Under the pieces are notes generated by a model. That model was not told where the DNA came from. It saw nothing but the letters and a program-made list of their open reading frames with translations, and ran no database searches. 64,000 nt of DNA from Marinobacter litoralis (GTDB taxonomy: Bacteria; Pseudomonadota; Gammaproteobacteria; Pseudomonadales; Oleiphilaceae), in NCBI RefSeq assembly GCF_003336705.1, contig NZ_QMDL01000002.1, forward strand, positions 233,262 to 297,261, in the 5' to 3' direction. The position numbers and the translations under genes were made by a program. Each line of letters opens with the position of its first letter. Position 1 is the first letter of the stretch. Of the stretch, positions 1-10,800 are shown one piece after another.

Positions 1-441
1 CTGGACTCCGACGAGCCCATCAAAGTCAGCGCCAACTCAGCGCGACTGGATGACAGCGCTGGCACAGCCATCTACACCGGTGCCGTAGAACTGGTGCAAG
101 GCAACGTAAAGCTAGACGCGGAACGGGTTGTCCTGTATCGCAGCCCACAAGGCCTGAGCCGGATTGAAGCGAGCGGCTCCCCCGCCGTATACAGCCAGCC
201 TTCCCAAGACCAAACGGCGGTCATTAATGCCGAAGCACTGAATATCACCTGGTCTGCCAAAGACAGCCAACTGACCTTTGAACGTGAAGCCTTAATCGAA
301 CAAGGTGGCAGCACGTTCCGCGGTGACATCATTCACTACGACACCGTGAATCGAGTGGTTACGGCAGAAGGCGGCAGCTCTGAGGGCACAAACTCTGGCC
401 GCGTAGAAATGGTGATTCAGCCCCGCAGCTCAGGTCAATAA
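1..441 (+). CDS. lptA: LptA, periplasmic LPS-bridge protein (3' part)
   Basis: The reading frame is open from base 1, so the 5' end lies outside the window; about 146 C-terminal residues are present. The product is the OstA/LptA-like periplasmic protein that polymerises into a bridge carrying lipopolysaccharide from LptBFGC to LptDE. The repetitive beta-strand pattern (alternating D/E-x-A-x-x-V stretches such as [14 protein letters not shown] and [11 protein letters not shown]) is typical of the beta-jellyroll. The signal peptide is not visible because of truncation. The stop is 13 nt before lptB, and the lptA-lptB-rpoN order is a standard gammaproteobacterial arrangement. Confidence 0.9.
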   Translation: MDSDEPIKVSANSARLDDSAGTAIYTGAVELVQGNVKLDAERVVLYRSPQGLSRIEASGSPAVYSQPSQDQTAVINAEALNITWSAKDSQLTFEREALIEQGGSTFRGDIIHYDTVNRVVTAEGGSSEGTNSGRVEMVIQPRSSGQ

Positions 442-454
442 CAGGAAGGTTCTG

Positions 455-1180
455 ATGGCAGTTCTCAGGGCCAGCAATCTGGCCAAAAGCTACAAGCAGA
501 AAAAAGTGGTTCTGGACGTGTCTCTGGAGATTCGTTCAGGCGAAATCGTTGGTTTGCTGGGCCCCAACGGAGCCGGTAAAACCACCTGTTTTTACATGAT
601 TGTCGGGCTGGTTCCGGCTGACCACGGCCGCATCACCATCGACAACAATGATATTACTCCCCTGCCCATGCACGGACGGGCCAGAAAAGGCATCGGCTAC
701 TTGCCACAAGAGGCGTCTGTTTTTCGCAAGCTGACCGTGCGCGACAACATCATGGCCATCCTGGAAACCCGCAAATCGCTTTCTAAAGCAGATCGCGAAG
801 CCAAACTGGAAGAACTCCTCGAAGAGTTTCACATCACCCACATTCGCGACAGCGTGGGCATGGCACTTTCGGGCGGTGAGCGCCGTCGGGTAGAGATTGC
901 CCGCGCTTTGGCGATGGAACCTGCGTTCATCCTTCTGGACGAACCCTTTGCGGGTGTAGACCCCATTTCGGTCAGCGACATTAAACACATCATCCGGCAC
1001 CTGCGCGACAAAGGCATCGGGGTTCTCATCACCGACCACAACGTTCGCGAAACCCTGGATATTTGCGAAAACGCCTACATTGTCTCGGGTGGCCACATCA
1101 TTGCATCGGGCAATGCAGATGCCATTCTTGCCAACCAGCAAGTGAAAGAAGTTTATCTGGGAGACGAGTTCCGACTATAG
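455..1180 (+). CDS. lptB: LptB, ATPase of the LPS export ABC transporter
   Basis: A 241-residue cytoplasmic ABC ATPase that powers extraction of LPS from the inner membrane with LptF, LptG and LptC. Visible motifs are Walker A GPNGAGKT (residues 36-43), signature LSGGE (138-142), Walker B FILLDE (158-163) and the switch histidine in LITDHN (H195). The length is that of the family. The start is supported by an AGGAAGG ribosome site just upstream. It follows lptA by 13 nt and precedes rpoN after a 176-nt gap, in which I see no clear terminator. Confidence 0.97.
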   Translation: MAVLRASNLAKSYKQKKVVLDVSLEIRSGEIVGLLGPNGAGKTTCFYMIVGLVPADHGRITIDNNDITPLPMHGRARKGIGYLPQEASVFRKLTVRDNIMAILETRKSLSKADREAKLEELLEEFHITHIRDSVGMALSGGERRRVEIARALAMEPAFILLDEPFAGVDPISVSDIKHIIRHLRDKGIGVLITDHNVRETLDICENAYIVSGGHIIASGNADAILANQQVKEVYLGDEFRL

Positions 1181-1356
1181 ACAATCGTAGACCTGAGAAC
1201 CGGGCTGATTGTTTTGCTGAACGCGAGCAAGTAAACTCGGCAGGGTACTTGCTTATATTGTTGACCACGCACTGTAAGTCACCAGCGCACAACAATTTTT
1301 TATATTTGCAAGCAATGCTTTTGATCAGGATACAAGCACGTTATGGATATTGAGCC

Positions 1357-2892
1357 ATGGTTATGAAAGCTTCATTACAGCTTAAAATGGGCCAAAGCCT
1401 AACCATGACACCCCAGCTGCAACAAGCCATTCGGCTGCTGCAGCTCTCCACGTTGGACCTGCAGCAGGAAATCCAGCAAGCACTCGATTCCAACCCGATG
1501 CTGGAAACCTCCGAGGACGACGATCAGGCGGACTCAAACGACCAGCAAGAGAACAGCCACGACCAGCACGAGACAGCTTCGGCTCAGGAAGAGCAAAACA
1601 CCGACTCGCAAAGTTCGGATTGGGACGAATCGGAAGCCGCCCCCGACTGGTCGGCGGAAGACCAAACGCCGGATACCATTCCTGACGATCTGCCTGTCGA
1701 TACCGCCTGGGATGACATCTACCAATCGGCCCCGGCCCCGGCCAGCCGGGGTGAAGACGAACACGACTCCGATTTCGAAACCCGAAATTCCCCGAGTGAA
1801 ACGCTACACGACCATCTTGAGTGGCAGCTGAACCTGACACCGCTCAGCGAACGGGATCAGGCGATTGCACACGCCCTGCTCGATGCCGTCGATGACCGAG
1901 GGTACTTAACGTCTTCCATCGAAGAGATTCACTCCGGTTTATTCGAAGGTTCGGAAGACGATCCGCTGGAACTCGACGAAGTTCAGGCGGTTCTGCGCAG
2001 GCTTCAGCATTTTGATCCGCCCGGGGTATTTGCCCAGGATCTGCAAGACTGCCTGATGATCCAACTGAACCAGCTGCCGCCAGACACCCTTTGGCTACGC
2101 CAAGCGAAGCTCGTCGTTACCCAGTTCCTGCACTTGCTGGGCAATCGTGACTACGCTCAGCTGCTTCGTCGTAGCCGCCTGAAAGAAGACCAGCTGAAAG
2201 AAGTGCTGGGGCTCATCACCAGCCTGAATCCGACACCCGGCGACAGTATCGATCGCACAGAACCGGACTATGTCATTCCGGATGTTATCGTGCGCAAACA
2301 CCAAGGCCGCTGGCGAGTTGAACTTAATCCGGAAATTGCCCCGCGCATTCGCGTGAACGCGAGCTATGCTTCACTTATACGCCGGGCAGACAGCAGCGCA
2401 GACAACACCTACATGCGCGACCAGCTGCAAGAAGCCAAGTGGTTTATCAAAAGCCTGCAGAGCCGGAACGAGACCTTGCTTAAAGTGGCCACCCGTATTG
2501 TTGAATACCAGCAAGGCTTTCTGGATCATGGCGACGAAGCCATGAAGCCACTGATTCTGTCGGACATCGCCCAGGCGGTAGATATGCACGAGTCGACCAT
2601 ATCGCGGGTCACCACTCAAAAGTACATGCATACACCGCGGGGTATTTTTGAACTTAAATACTTTTTCTCCAGCCACGTGGGCACTGCCGAGGGTGGAGAA
2701 TGTTCCTCAACGGCGATTCGTGCGATGATCAAAAAACTGATTGCGGACGAAACACCAAAAAAGCCATTGAGTGATAGCAAAATAGCAGCCATGCTAGGAG
2801 AACAGGGGATCAATGTTGCCCGACGTACGGTAGCCAAGTACAGAGAGGCGATGCACATCCCTCCCTCGAACGAGCGTAAGCGTTTGGTTTAA
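1357..2892 (+). CDS. rpoN: RNA polymerase sigma-54 factor
   Basis: A 511-residue sigma-54. Region I is the Gln/Leu-rich N-terminus ([23 protein letters not shown]) that binds activators. It is followed by a long acidic region II (about residues 45-140, rich in D, E, Q and S), the core-binding domain, and the HTH with the RpoN box [10 protein letters not shown] near residues 488-497, which recognises the -24 element. The start could be the ATG at 1357 or 1363; neither has a strong ribosome site. It opens the cluster with hpf, ptsN, rapZ and ptsO, the usual sigma-54/nitrogen-PTS group. Confidence 0.97.
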   Translation: MVMKASLQLKMGQSLTMTPQLQQAIRLLQLSTLDLQQEIQQALDSNPMLETSEDDDQADSNDQQENSHDQHETASAQEEQNTDSQSSDWDESEAAPDWSAEDQTPDTIPDDLPVDTAWDDIYQSAPAPASRGEDEHDSDFETRNSPSETLHDHLEWQLNLTPLSERDQAIAHALLDAVDDRGYLTSSIEEIHSGLFEGSEDDPLELDEVQAVLRRLQHFDPPGVFAQDLQDCLMIQLNQLPPDTLWLRQAKLVVTQFLHLLGNRDYAQLLRRSRLKEDQLKEVLGLITSLNPTPGDSIDRTEPDYVIPDVIVRKHQGRWRVELNPEIAPRIRVNASYASLIRRADSSADNTYMRDQLQEAKWFIKSLQSRNETLLKVATRIVEYQQGFLDHGDEAMKPLILSDIAQAVDMHESTISRVTTQKYMHTPRGIFELKYFFSSHVGTAEGGECSSTAIRAMIKKLIADETPKKPLSDSKIAAMLGEQGINVARRTVAKYREAMHIPPSNERKRLV

Positions 2893-2963
2893 GGATTCGT
2901 CAGTACAAGAGGTGCTGACACTCAGTCCGGCAAAAGCCGGCTATATGACAACAGGAGAAGCCT

Positions 2964-3266
2964 ATGCAACTCAATATTTCAGGCCATCATGTAGAACTGA
3001 CTCCCGCACTAAAGGATTACGTAAGCACCAAGTTTGATAAGCTTCAGCGACACTTCGACCACATCAGTAATTGTCAGGTGACGTTGCAAGTTGAGAAAGT
3101 TCGCCAAATGGCCGAAGCTACCCTCCACGTGATTGGTGGCGAAATTCACGCAAAGGCTGAGAACGAGGATATGTACGCCGCCATCGACGGTCTGGTCGAC
3201 AAACTCGACCGACAAATCCTCAAACATAAAGAAAAGACAGTTGCCCGGATGCAAGGTAACGGTTAA
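2964..3266 (+). CDS. hpf: Ribosome hibernation promoting factor, short form
   Basis: A 100-residue protein of the short HPF/YhbH type, which binds the 30S decoding region and helps make inactive 100S ribosomes in stationary phase. It begins MQLNISGHHVELTPALKDYV and keeps the beta-alpha-beta-beta-beta-alpha pattern. The C-terminal dimerisation domain of long HPF is absent, as expected in gammaproteobacteria. A strong AGGAGA lies before the ATG. It follows rpoN by 71 nt, and a terminator-like hairpin lies between it and ptsN. Confidence 0.95.
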   Translation: MQLNISGHHVELTPALKDYVSTKFDKLQRHFDHISNCQVTLQVEKVRQMAEATLHVIGGEIHAKAENEDMYAAIDGLVDKLDRQILKHKEKTVARMQGNG

Positions 3267-3311
3267 CGCGCCTCTTAGCGTGAAACCGAACCGGGCGTTT
3301 CAATAAAACGT

Positions 3312-3350
3312 GCTGCGGCAGGAGTATGATCCGGCCGCAGCCTTTTTTTT
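3312..3350 (+). terminator. Hairpin plus T-run between hpf and ptsN
   Basis: Stem GCTGCGGC (3312-3319) pairs exactly with GCCGCAGC (3334-3341) across a 14-nt loop and is followed by C and eight Ts (3343-3350). This is a classical Rho-independent terminator inside the rpoN cluster, so transcription of ptsN-rapZ-ptsO probably depends on partial read-through or on its own promoter. Confidence 0.8.
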
Positions 3351-3369
3351 ACGGAAATGAAGTCGATCT

Positions 3370-3840
3370 ATGAGCGATTCATCCCTGACCATCGACAACA
3401 TTCTGGCTCCAGAACTGACTCTGTGCCGTGTTGCAGCGTCAAGCAAAAAGCGAGTACTGGAGTTTATCGCTGAATACATTCACCAACAGGATGAAAGTCT
3501 CAACGATACAGATATTTTCAACAACCTGGTGTCGCGCGAGCGCCTGGGCAGTACCGGCATCGGCGATGGGATCGCAATCCCCCATTGCCGTCTGGACGGG
3601 CTGGACAGAGTCATTGGGGTATTGATGACACTGGCCGAACCGGTCGATTTCGATTCCATCGACAACCAGCCGGTGGATATTGTTTTCGCCCTGATTGTGC
3701 CGAAAGAGGCAACCAGCGAACACCTGGAGCTACTCAGCCAGCTCGCTGAAAAGTTTAATGAAAGCTCTTTTTGCGAAAAACTGCGCCAGTGCCAGGATAC
3801 CGACAGCCTGCACAAGACCATGATTTCTAATCAGAATTGA
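3370..3840 (+). CDS. ptsN: Nitrogen-PTS EIIA protein (EIIA-Ntr)
   Basis: A 156-residue PTS EIIA type-2 domain protein and terminal phosphate acceptor of the nitrogen PTS (EI-Ntr, NPr, EIIA-Ntr). It regulates potassium transport and other targets instead of moving sugar. The phospho-acceptor histidine is in GIAIPHCRL (H72). The length matches the family. It is located directly upstream of rapZ and ptsO, with its phosphate donor NPr encoded two genes downstream. Its ribosome site is weak. Confidence 0.96.
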   Translation: MSDSSLTIDNILAPELTLCRVAASSKKRVLEFIAEYIHQQDESLNDTDIFNNLVSRERLGSTGIGDGIAIPHCRLDGLDRVIGVLMTLAEPVDFDSIDNQPVDIVFALIVPKEATSEHLELLSQLAEKFNESSFCEKLRQCQDTDSLHKTMISNQN

Positions 3841-3882
3841 TACGGGTTCAGCAAACGCGCGCAGCATGAGAGGAAAACTGTT

Positions 3883-4767
3883 ATGAAGCTGATCATCGTC
3901 AGCGGCCGCTCAGGCTCAGGTAAAAGTACCGCCTTGCATGTACTGGAAGACTTGGGGTTCTACTGCATCGACAACCTCCCCATTGGGCTTCTCTTCCCCC
4001 TGACCCAAGAAGCTGCTCCCCAGGAGGCGACCACTCGCCTGCGGAAAATGGCGGTCAGCATTGACGCGCGCAACCTGTCGGGTGAGCTGGCGAATTTCGA
4101 GGCGATTTACAGCCAACTCAAGAGCACTGGCATCGATGTTGAGATCATCTTTCTGGATGCCGATGAGCAAACCCTGCTTCAACGTTTCCACGCGACTCGT
4201 CGCAAACACCCGCTCAGCGATGACAAAACCTCTCTTCCTGAAGCAGTGTCTTACGAGAAAACCCTACTCGAGCCTCTGTCCCGGTTGGCCGACCTGTATA
4301 TAAATACCACAGGGTTGTCCATGTACGAGCTGCGTGACATGGTCAAGCAACGGGTCGCCGGCCGCAAAGATCAGGAATTAGCGTTGCTGGTTCAGTCGTT
4401 TGGCTTCAAGCATGGTGTCCCAGTGGACTCCGATTACGTATTCGATGTACGGTGCCTCCCCAACCCCTACTGGGACACCAACCTGCGAAAGTACACGGGC
4501 ATCGACCAACCGGTCATCGACTTCCTCGAGCGCGAACCGTTAAGCCAGAAAATGGTGAGCGACATCGTCGGATTTCTGGACTCCTGGCTGCCTTCGTTTG
4601 CAGACAGCAACCGAAGCTACATGACCATCTCCATCGGTTGCACCGGCGGCCAACATCGATCGGTGTACGTTTCCGAACAACTGACCAAACACTTCGCGAA
4701 AAAGTACCGTAACGTACAGGTTCGTCACTCCGAGCTGCCTCACCTGCAGGCACGAGGGGAAATCTGA
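3883..4767 (+). CDS. rapZ: RapZ, RNase adapter and nucleotide-binding protein
   Basis: A 294-residue P-loop protein of the RapZ/YvcJ family. In enterobacteria it binds the small RNAs GlmY/GlmZ and directs RNase E, controlling glucosamine-6-phosphate synthase. Visible are Walker A GRSGSGKS (residues 8-15) and the conserved C-terminal GCTGGQHRSVYV segment of the RNA-binding domain. An AGAGGAAAA site precedes the ATG. It lies between ptsN and ptsO, the conserved order. Whether GlmY/GlmZ-type RNAs exist here cannot be told from this window. Confidence 0.95.
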   Translation: MKLIIVSGRSGSGKSTALHVLEDLGFYCIDNLPIGLLFPLTQEAAPQEATTRLRKMAVSIDARNLSGELANFEAIYSQLKSTGIDVEIIFLDADEQTLLQRFHATRRKHPLSDDKTSLPEAVSYEKTLLEPLSRLADLYINTTGLSMYELRDMVKQRVAGRKDQELALLVQSFGFKHGVPVDSDYVFDVRCLPNPYWDTNLRKYTGIDQPVIDFLEREPLSQKMVSDIVGFLDSWLPSFADSNRSYMTISIGCTGGQHRSVYVSEQLTKHFAKKYRNVQVRHSELPHLQARGEI

Positions 4768-4773
4768 TTCGCC

Positions 4774-5043
4774 ATGATCAGCCGCACCGTTACAATTATC
4801 AACAAACTCGGGTTGCACGCCCGGGCTACCGCGAAACTGGTCGCTACCGCCTCCGAGTACGAATCCGAGGTCTGGATCAGCCGCAACGACCGCAAGGTAA
4901 ATGCCAAAAACATCATGCAAGTCATGATGCTTGCGGCCAGCCAAGGCACAACCGTTGAACTCATTGCAGACGGGCCGGACGCACAAGAAGCCATCGACGC
5001 ACTCACCGATCTGATTGCAGATTATTTCGGCGAAGGCGGCTGA
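4774..5043 (+). CDS. ptsO: NPr, phosphocarrier of the nitrogen PTS
   Basis: An 89-residue HPr-like protein. The phosphorylated histidine lies in NKLGLHARAT (H15), with the second conserved segment NAKNIMQVMML in the middle. It passes phosphate from EI-Ntr (PtsP, not in the window) to EIIA-Ntr (ptsN, just upstream). The start is 6 nt after the rapZ stop, with GAGGGG inside the rapZ end as ribosome site. This closes the rpoN-ptsO cluster. Confidence 0.95.
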   Translation: MISRTVTIINKLGLHARATAKLVATASEYESEVWISRNDRKVNAKNIMQVMMLAASQGTTVELIADGPDAQEAIDALTDLIADYFGEGG

Positions 5044-5071
5044 TTCTTCGTAATTCACCTACAACTCCCCC

Positions 5072-5100
5072 TCACCGACGCTCGCTAACTCCGCTATAAT
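5072..5100 (+). promoter_or_regulatory. Possible sigma-70 promoter for mgtE
   Basis: A perfect TATAAT lies at 5095-5100, 29 nt before the mgtE ATG. At a 17-nt spacing the -35 position reads TCACCG, a poor match, so the -10 carries most of the support. Confidence 0.45.
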
Positions 5101-5129
5101 ACGGAGGTTTTCTGACCGTAGGTGGATCC

Positions 5130-6491
5130 ATGTCTGATATTCTGGAACAAAGTCAGGCCCACCAGAGACTCCGCTCCCTGAGTGAGGCTCTGGATAGTGG
5201 CGCGCTGAAGCAGGTTGCCCGCATCCTGAATGGCGGCCTCAGTCCCAGCGATATCGCCCACCTGCTTGAATCCTCTCCGCCGCGCCAGCGGGCTTTGCTG
5301 TGGAACCTGGTTGATAAGCAACTGGAAGGCGAAGTTCTCCAGCACCTCGGTGACGATATCCGAGGCTACTTCCTGAGTAAATTCAACGCTCAGGAACTGG
5401 CTGACATCATTGAAGACTTCGAATCGGACGACCTTGCCGATTTGCTTCAACAGCTACCGGACACGGTGATTCTGGAAGTCCTGGAAACCATGGACGAACA
5501 GGATCGGCAACGGGTCGAAGAAGTCCTGTCCTATCCCGAAGACACCGCCGGCGGCTTGATGAACACGGACACCATTACGGTGCGCCCGGACATCAGTATC
5601 GACGTGGTACTGCGCTATTTACGCCGCCACCGTAGCCTGCCCCCGATGACGGATAGCCTGATCGTGGTTAACCGGCGGGACGAGTTTATCGGCACCCTTG
5701 CCATCACCCGGATGCTGGTATCGAACCCTGCGTCTACGGTCCGGGAAGTCATGGACACAGATATTGAGCCGATTCCGGTCAGCTTATCCGACACCAAAGT
5801 GGCCACTCTGTTCGAACGGTATGACCTGATTTCAGCTCCGGTCGTTAACGAACAAAACAAGCTGCTGGGCCGCATCACCATCGATGACGTGGTCGACGTT
5901 ATCCGTGAAGATGCCGACCACTCTCTGATGAGTCTGGCCGGTCTGGATGAAGATGAAGATACCTTCGCCCCGGTGATGAAAACCACCCGCCGCCGTGCGG
6001 TCTGGCTGGGCATCAATCTGTTGACCGCATTCACCGCCTCGGCAGTGATCGGGCTCTTTGAAGAAACCATTGCCAAGGTGGTTGCCCTGGCCGTTCTTAT
6101 GCCCATTGTCGCCAGTATGGGCGGCATTGCAGGCAGTCAAACGCTAACGCTGGTGATTCGCGGCATGGCTGTAGGGCAAATCAGCAGCGTTAACGTTGCG
6201 TGGTTGCTGAATCGGGAGCTGCTCTCCGGTATCCTTAACGGACTTTTGTGGGCGGGCGTCGTCGCCACTGCGGCCATTCTGTGGTTCGGCGACTGGATGA
6301 TCGGCGGTGTGATAGCGGCCGCCATAGTGATTAATCTGGTGGCGGCCACGGTGACTGGCACCTTACTGCCCCTATTTCTGAAGTCCCGTAACATTGACCC
6401 CGCCCTTGCCGGCGGTGTTATTCTGACAACGGTGACCGATGTTGTTGGCTTCATGGCCTTTCTGGGATTGGCCACCCTCTTTTACGCCTGA
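5130..6491 (+). CDS. mgtE: MgtE-type magnesium transporter
   Basis: A 453-residue Mg2+ channel of the inner membrane. It has the acidic helical N-domain (about residues 25-125), a CBS pair (about 130-255, including PVVNEQNKLLGRITIDDVVDV) and a C-terminal domain of about five membrane helices (about 285-450) with the conserved MPIVASMGGIAGSQ segment. In characterised MgtE the N and CBS domains sense cytosolic Mg2+ and gate the pore. It begins after a TATAAT at 5095 and is followed 17 nt later by darP, perhaps in the same transcript. Confidence 0.95.
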   Translation: MSDILEQSQAHQRLRSLSEALDSGALKQVARILNGGLSPSDIAHLLESSPPRQRALLWNLVDKQLEGEVLQHLGDDIRGYFLSKFNAQELADIIEDFESDDLADLLQQLPDTVILEVLETMDEQDRQRVEEVLSYPEDTAGGLMNTDTITVRPDISIDVVLRYLRRHRSLPPMTDSLIVVNRRDEFIGTLAITRMLVSNPASTVREVMDTDIEPIPVSLSDTKVATLFERYDLISAPVVNEQNKLLGRITIDDVVDVIREDADHSLMSLAGLDEDEDTFAPVMKTTRRRAVWLGINLLTAFTASAVIGLFEETIAKVVALAVLMPIVASMGGIAGSQTLTLVIRGMAVGQISSVNVAWLLNRELLSGILNGLLWAGVVATAAILWFGDWMIGGVIAAAIVINLVAATVTGTLLPLFLKSRNIDPALAGGVILTTVTDVVGFMAFLGLATLFYA

Positions 6492-6508
6492 CAGAACCGA
6501 TAAACAAC

Positions 6509-7036
6509 ATGACTGATCATACTGACGACCAACTTCCAGAATATCTGGGGCCCAGTAAATCGCAATTGAAGCGAGAAATGCACGAACTGCAGGATCTCGG
6601 CAAGCGCATGCTGGAGCTGAATGACGACCAGCTGGCCACGCTTCCGATCAGCGACAGACTGCAACGGGCGATTCTGGAATCACGCCGCATCACTCAGCGT
6701 GAAGCCCGCCGCCGGCATCTGCAATACATTGGCAAGATCATTCGACAAGAAGACGATCCCGAGACCATCAGCAAAACCATTGATGCGTTCTATGCGGGCA
6801 GCGAAGAGCATACGCGTCGCCATCACCTGGCTGAGCGCTGGCGCGACAAGATGATTTCGGAAGGGGATTCGGTGGTTGGCGAGTTTATCGACTACTGCCC
6901 GACCGCCGAGGTTCAGCACCTGCGCAATCTGGTGCGGAACGCTCGCAAAGAAGTCGAAAAGCAAGCCAATACCGGCCAGTCTCGCAAGCTATTCCGCGCG
7001 CTTCGGGAATGGATTGACGAAGCCGAGCAGCGCTAA
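6509..7036 (+). CDS. darP: DarP (YjgA), 50S assembly factor
   Basis: A 175-residue, highly charged helical protein of the YjgA/DUF615 family. The E. coli member (DarP) binds late 50S precursors and helps shape the peptidyl transferase centre. The signature start GPSKSQLKREMHELQDLG is clear. It lies 17 nt after mgtE and is convergent with the amidase gene, 13 nt away. In many relatives yjgA sits beside pmbA/tldD; neither is present here. Confidence 0.92.
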   Translation: MTDHTDDQLPEYLGPSKSQLKREMHELQDLGKRMLELNDDQLATLPISDRLQRAILESRRITQREARRRHLQYIGKIIRQEDDPETISKTIDAFYAGSEEHTRRHHLAERWRDKMISEGDSVVGEFIDYCPTAEVQHLRNLVRNARKEVEKQANTGQSRKLFRALREWIDEAEQR

Positions 7037-7049
7037 CGCTGCCGGCCCT

Positions 7050-7874
7050 TTATAAGCGCCGGTGTTCCCACACCGGCATGCGCGTCCGCACTTGTTTCAA
7101 GTGTTCCAGACTAACATCTGCCAGCGCCACACCCGGCCCTTCTTCGATTTCGACAACCTCCTTGCCCCACGGATCGCAAACCAGACTGTGGCCATAGGTG
7201 CGTCTACGCTCACTATTCTGACCACCCTGCCCCGGTGCCACCACCCATATCTGATTCTCAATGGCGCGGGCGCGAATCAAAGCATGCCAATGGGCATCTC
7301 CGGTTTGCCAGGTAAATGCACTGGGCAAACACACCCAATCGACACCCTGCTCCCGAAGGGCACGAAACAACTCCGGAAACCGCAGGTCGTAGCAGATTGC
7401 CAGCCCTAATCGCCCCGCAGGCGTATCAATAGTGACAACCTGATCACCGGGTTCGAAGGCATCGGATTCCCGGTATTGGCCGTGGGCGTCTTCGACCATG
7501 GCATCGAACAGATGAATTTTGTCGTAACGCGCAACTTCACGGCCCTGGTCGTCGTAAACCAGACAACTCGCCCTCACCCGGTCCGCAATGGCCGAGCCGT
7601 CCGGCCGATTGGCCAAAGGCATGGAGCCCCCGACAATCCAAAGCCCGAGCGATCTGGCTTGTTCCGCAAGAAAACGCCTCACCACGGGGCTGTCGCCCAC
7701 TTCTTGCTCACCACAGGCCCGCATTTGGCTGGTGGCCAATACCGCAAAGTTCTCTGGCAACACCGCCACCTTGGCGCCGCGCTCGGCAGCTTCTTTCAGC
7801 AAGCGGGCAGCTTCTGCCAGATTGACGGCACGATCATGACCACTGACCATTTGAATTGCAGCAACCTTCGTCAT
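7050..7874 (-). CDS. Carbon-nitrogen hydrolase (Nit/YbeM type amidase)
   Basis: A 274-residue nitrilase-superfamily enzyme with the full Glu-Lys-Cys triad: E41 in LPENFA, K119 in RYDKIHLFD and C161 in LAICYDLRFPE. The closest known group is Nit1/YbeM, which hydrolyses deaminated glutathione formed by transaminase side reactions. That substrate is a family inference, because other omega-amidases share these motifs. It lies 15 nt downstream of yhdP on the same strand, a pairing also seen in pseudomonads. Confidence 0.88.
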   Translation of the reverse strand: MTKVAAIQMVSGHDRAVNLAEAARLLKEAAERGAKVAVLPENFAVLATSQMRACGEQEVGDSPVVRRFLAEQARSLGLWIVGGSMPLANRPDGSAIADRVRASCLVYDDQGREVARYDKIHLFDAMVEDAHGQYRESDAFEPGDQVVTIDTPAGRLGLAICYDLRFPELFRALREQGVDWVCLPSAFTWQTGDAHWHALIRARAIENQIWVVAPGQGGQNSERRRTYGHSLVCDPWGKEVVEIEEGPGVALADVSLEHLKQVRTRMPVWEHRRL

Positions 7875-7889
7875 AACCAGTCTCCCGAA

Positions 7890-10800
7890 TTACTCGCCTG
7901 TATCAAACACACCTTTCAACTCAACTTTTGGATCGCTCCAGCTACCTGTCACAGTATAGGTGGCACTGGTCAGTTTACTGAGAGGGTCTCCCAGTATCTT
8001 ATCCAACACAAACAAAGCCCCCCCAATGGGCGCACTGGCCCCCATCAAAAGTGCCGCCAAGGGCAGGTTTTGGGTGATCGGCAATACCATCACCAAACGC
8101 ATATCCAGATCTTCAGTCGCCATATTGGTGTTGCCGCTGATCTTAAAAGCGCCCGACGGGCCTACCAACTGCAGTTCGGGGTCCAGACTGAGCAATCCAC
8201 TGGTGATAACCGCTTTGCCCGAGATGGCATCAAAGGCAACCCCTGCTTCATACAGATCCGAGAAATCCAGACTCAAGCGCCGCCATAAGGTATCGGTATT
8301 CAGCAGGTTAAATATCCGGAACAGTTGCGCCGAGTTGTTTTGCTCGAGAATTACACCGTCATCTAACCGCACACTGACGTTACCACTGAGCTTGCCAAGC
8401 TCCAAATGCGCAGGGCTGCCGGGCCAGTCCAGGTCCAGTTCTATGCTCGTCTCATCGTTGTTCAACGGAATGGAGCCACCGGTAATAGGCTCCAGATCCT
8501 TGAGTGCTCCACCTGCAACCTGCCCCTTAAACAGGGTCACCTCCCGACCGTCCAGAATGCGCCAAATCATATCCCCAGTCAGCGTTAACGAGCCGACTTG
8601 CCCCTCAATCTCGGTGACATTCAACTGGTGATCCTCCGGGCGAAGCTTAAACGCCCAGCGCCCGGCCGGTTTATCACCAACGGTCAACGCAGCTATTCGG
8701 CCGTCTATGTTCGGCCAGCTGCCAATATCCAGTTCCCGAAACGCTTCCAGTTGTTGTTCAAGCGTTAAAAGTTCTGGCTCATCTAATTCTTCATCGTCGC
8801 TCTGCCGAGTCAGCGTCAGGCTCTGAAGATCCACTTCAACCGTGCCGTCATTGTCTGGAATAACCACGCGCCCCACCGCCCGTTCGGACTCGGTATTCAC
8901 CACCCAGCGGTCGCCTAAATCCAGTGCGCTGACCTGGATATCGGAAAGGCGATTGTCGCCAAGGTACAAGTGGTCGAAGGTCAGATCGACGGCGCCTTCT
9001 CTCAGATTCATGTCGAACGCCAGTCTGTTCACCCACTCACCGGACACTTGCACGCCTTCATCCACAAAGGGATTAACCTGCACATCGAGTTGCGCGGTGT
9101 CCAAAGCCTCTTTGCCATGGGGTTCCGGCCAGTCAACGGCCAATCCGAACAGATCGGACGATACCGAAATCGGGGACACACCCTCTTCCCCAATGGTGAG
9201 TCCTGCGCTGTATTCCATCGATCCACTCAACCCCAATGAGCTGCCGCCCGCCAGATCAAACTGTTTCAAAAAATCCGGCAACCTGACACGGCCAGTCTGT
9301 TGGATGTGCAAAGCACTGCCCTGCCCACTGTGGCCAAACCAAAGGTTGACCGGTTGCTGTAAGAACTCAGCTTTGACCGGGCCGCCGGAGAAACCAGCTT
9401 CGGTGTGGTACGTCAGGTTCGTGGTGATATTGCGCCACGCCAACCCGGTTTGAGGCAAAGCAAACCCGGCACCATCGGTTTGCACGTTCGCTTCAACAAC
9501 CGGTGGCGCGTCGCTCAAGGGTAAATCAATGTTCAGGCCCAACTGGAACTGCCCGCGAATGTCCGCATCTGCCAGCGCTTCCCCACCCATCTCACCAAGC
9601 GGACTTTTGTCCAGCCACCATGACACGGCATCTCCAGTGACAGGCGCCGAGGTTGCTATACGAATTCGAGCAGGGTCACCCATCTGGCCGGGCACCACCC
9701 GCACCTTTGCCTGGTCAACCGCTAAACCACCGGTAATTCCCTTTTCGAGGGTTACCAAGGTATCGCCATTCTGAACCTCGACCCTGCCAGCCGCGTCGGT
9801 AACTACCGGCCATTGATCATCGTAGCGAACCCTGCCATTTTCGAATTCATACCACATAGACGACACGAAGGATCCCTCCGGGGCGTCGGCGCTAATGCGG
9901 CCATGGCCATAATATTCACCGGCAAGAACATCGGCCTCTTCAATTCGGGTAGACAACCACTGGTAAAGCCCTTCATCCACCACATAGGCAGGCACAAAGG
10001 CCGCCAGCATGTCAGCGGTGCCGTTTTTGACACCCACTCGCAAACCAAGGTTGTCTTCACCCTGTCCGTCGAGTTTCAGGTCGAACGCGCCGGTGATCAC
10101 CGTGTCCTGCTGATACCCGAACTCAAGATCATCGGCGAAGACCCGAACTACAGAGCCATCCGTTAACCAGGACACCCGCCCTGTCAGTGAGTCAAAAGCC
10201 CATTCGTCAACGAATAAGGAAGGAAAACCCAGAGTAACCGGATCCGTGGCATCTAATTCGACAAAACCGCCTTGCGCGGACAACTCGAAATACCCGGCAA
10301 GCCCCGTTGCCCCCGGCGCACCTTGCCAGGCCTGCGCGCTGACTTCTCTCAGCTGCCCAGACAAGCTGAAATCTCCGGCCTGCTCAGGCAGTTGCAACAG
10401 CATGTCATCCACATAACCTTGAGGTCGGTAATGCTCCAGCGCCTGATTGGCCACTTCCGGTAACAGCTGCAGATTCAATATCAGCCTTCGGAGTGGGTCG
10501 AGCGGCAAGGCATCGGCCACGAGGGCCGTGCCATAGTCTTCGGGCTGAATTCTGAAACTGAACGGTTGCACCACATCTCCGGCCCACTGCCACTGCAGTT
10601 GCTGAAACATGAGTGCCTCGCTCCGCTTCCAGCCGAACCGTGCGTATATGTGTTCCAGTGGTGCCAGCGACTGACTGTTTACACCCAACTGCAAATACGG
10701 TGTTTCTACTTGCCCCTGAATCTGTTCCAGTTCGCCTTCTTCAAAGGTCAGCCAGGCCTTGCCGCCGACATCGAAGCCTTCCACGCGAATACCTTTCCAG

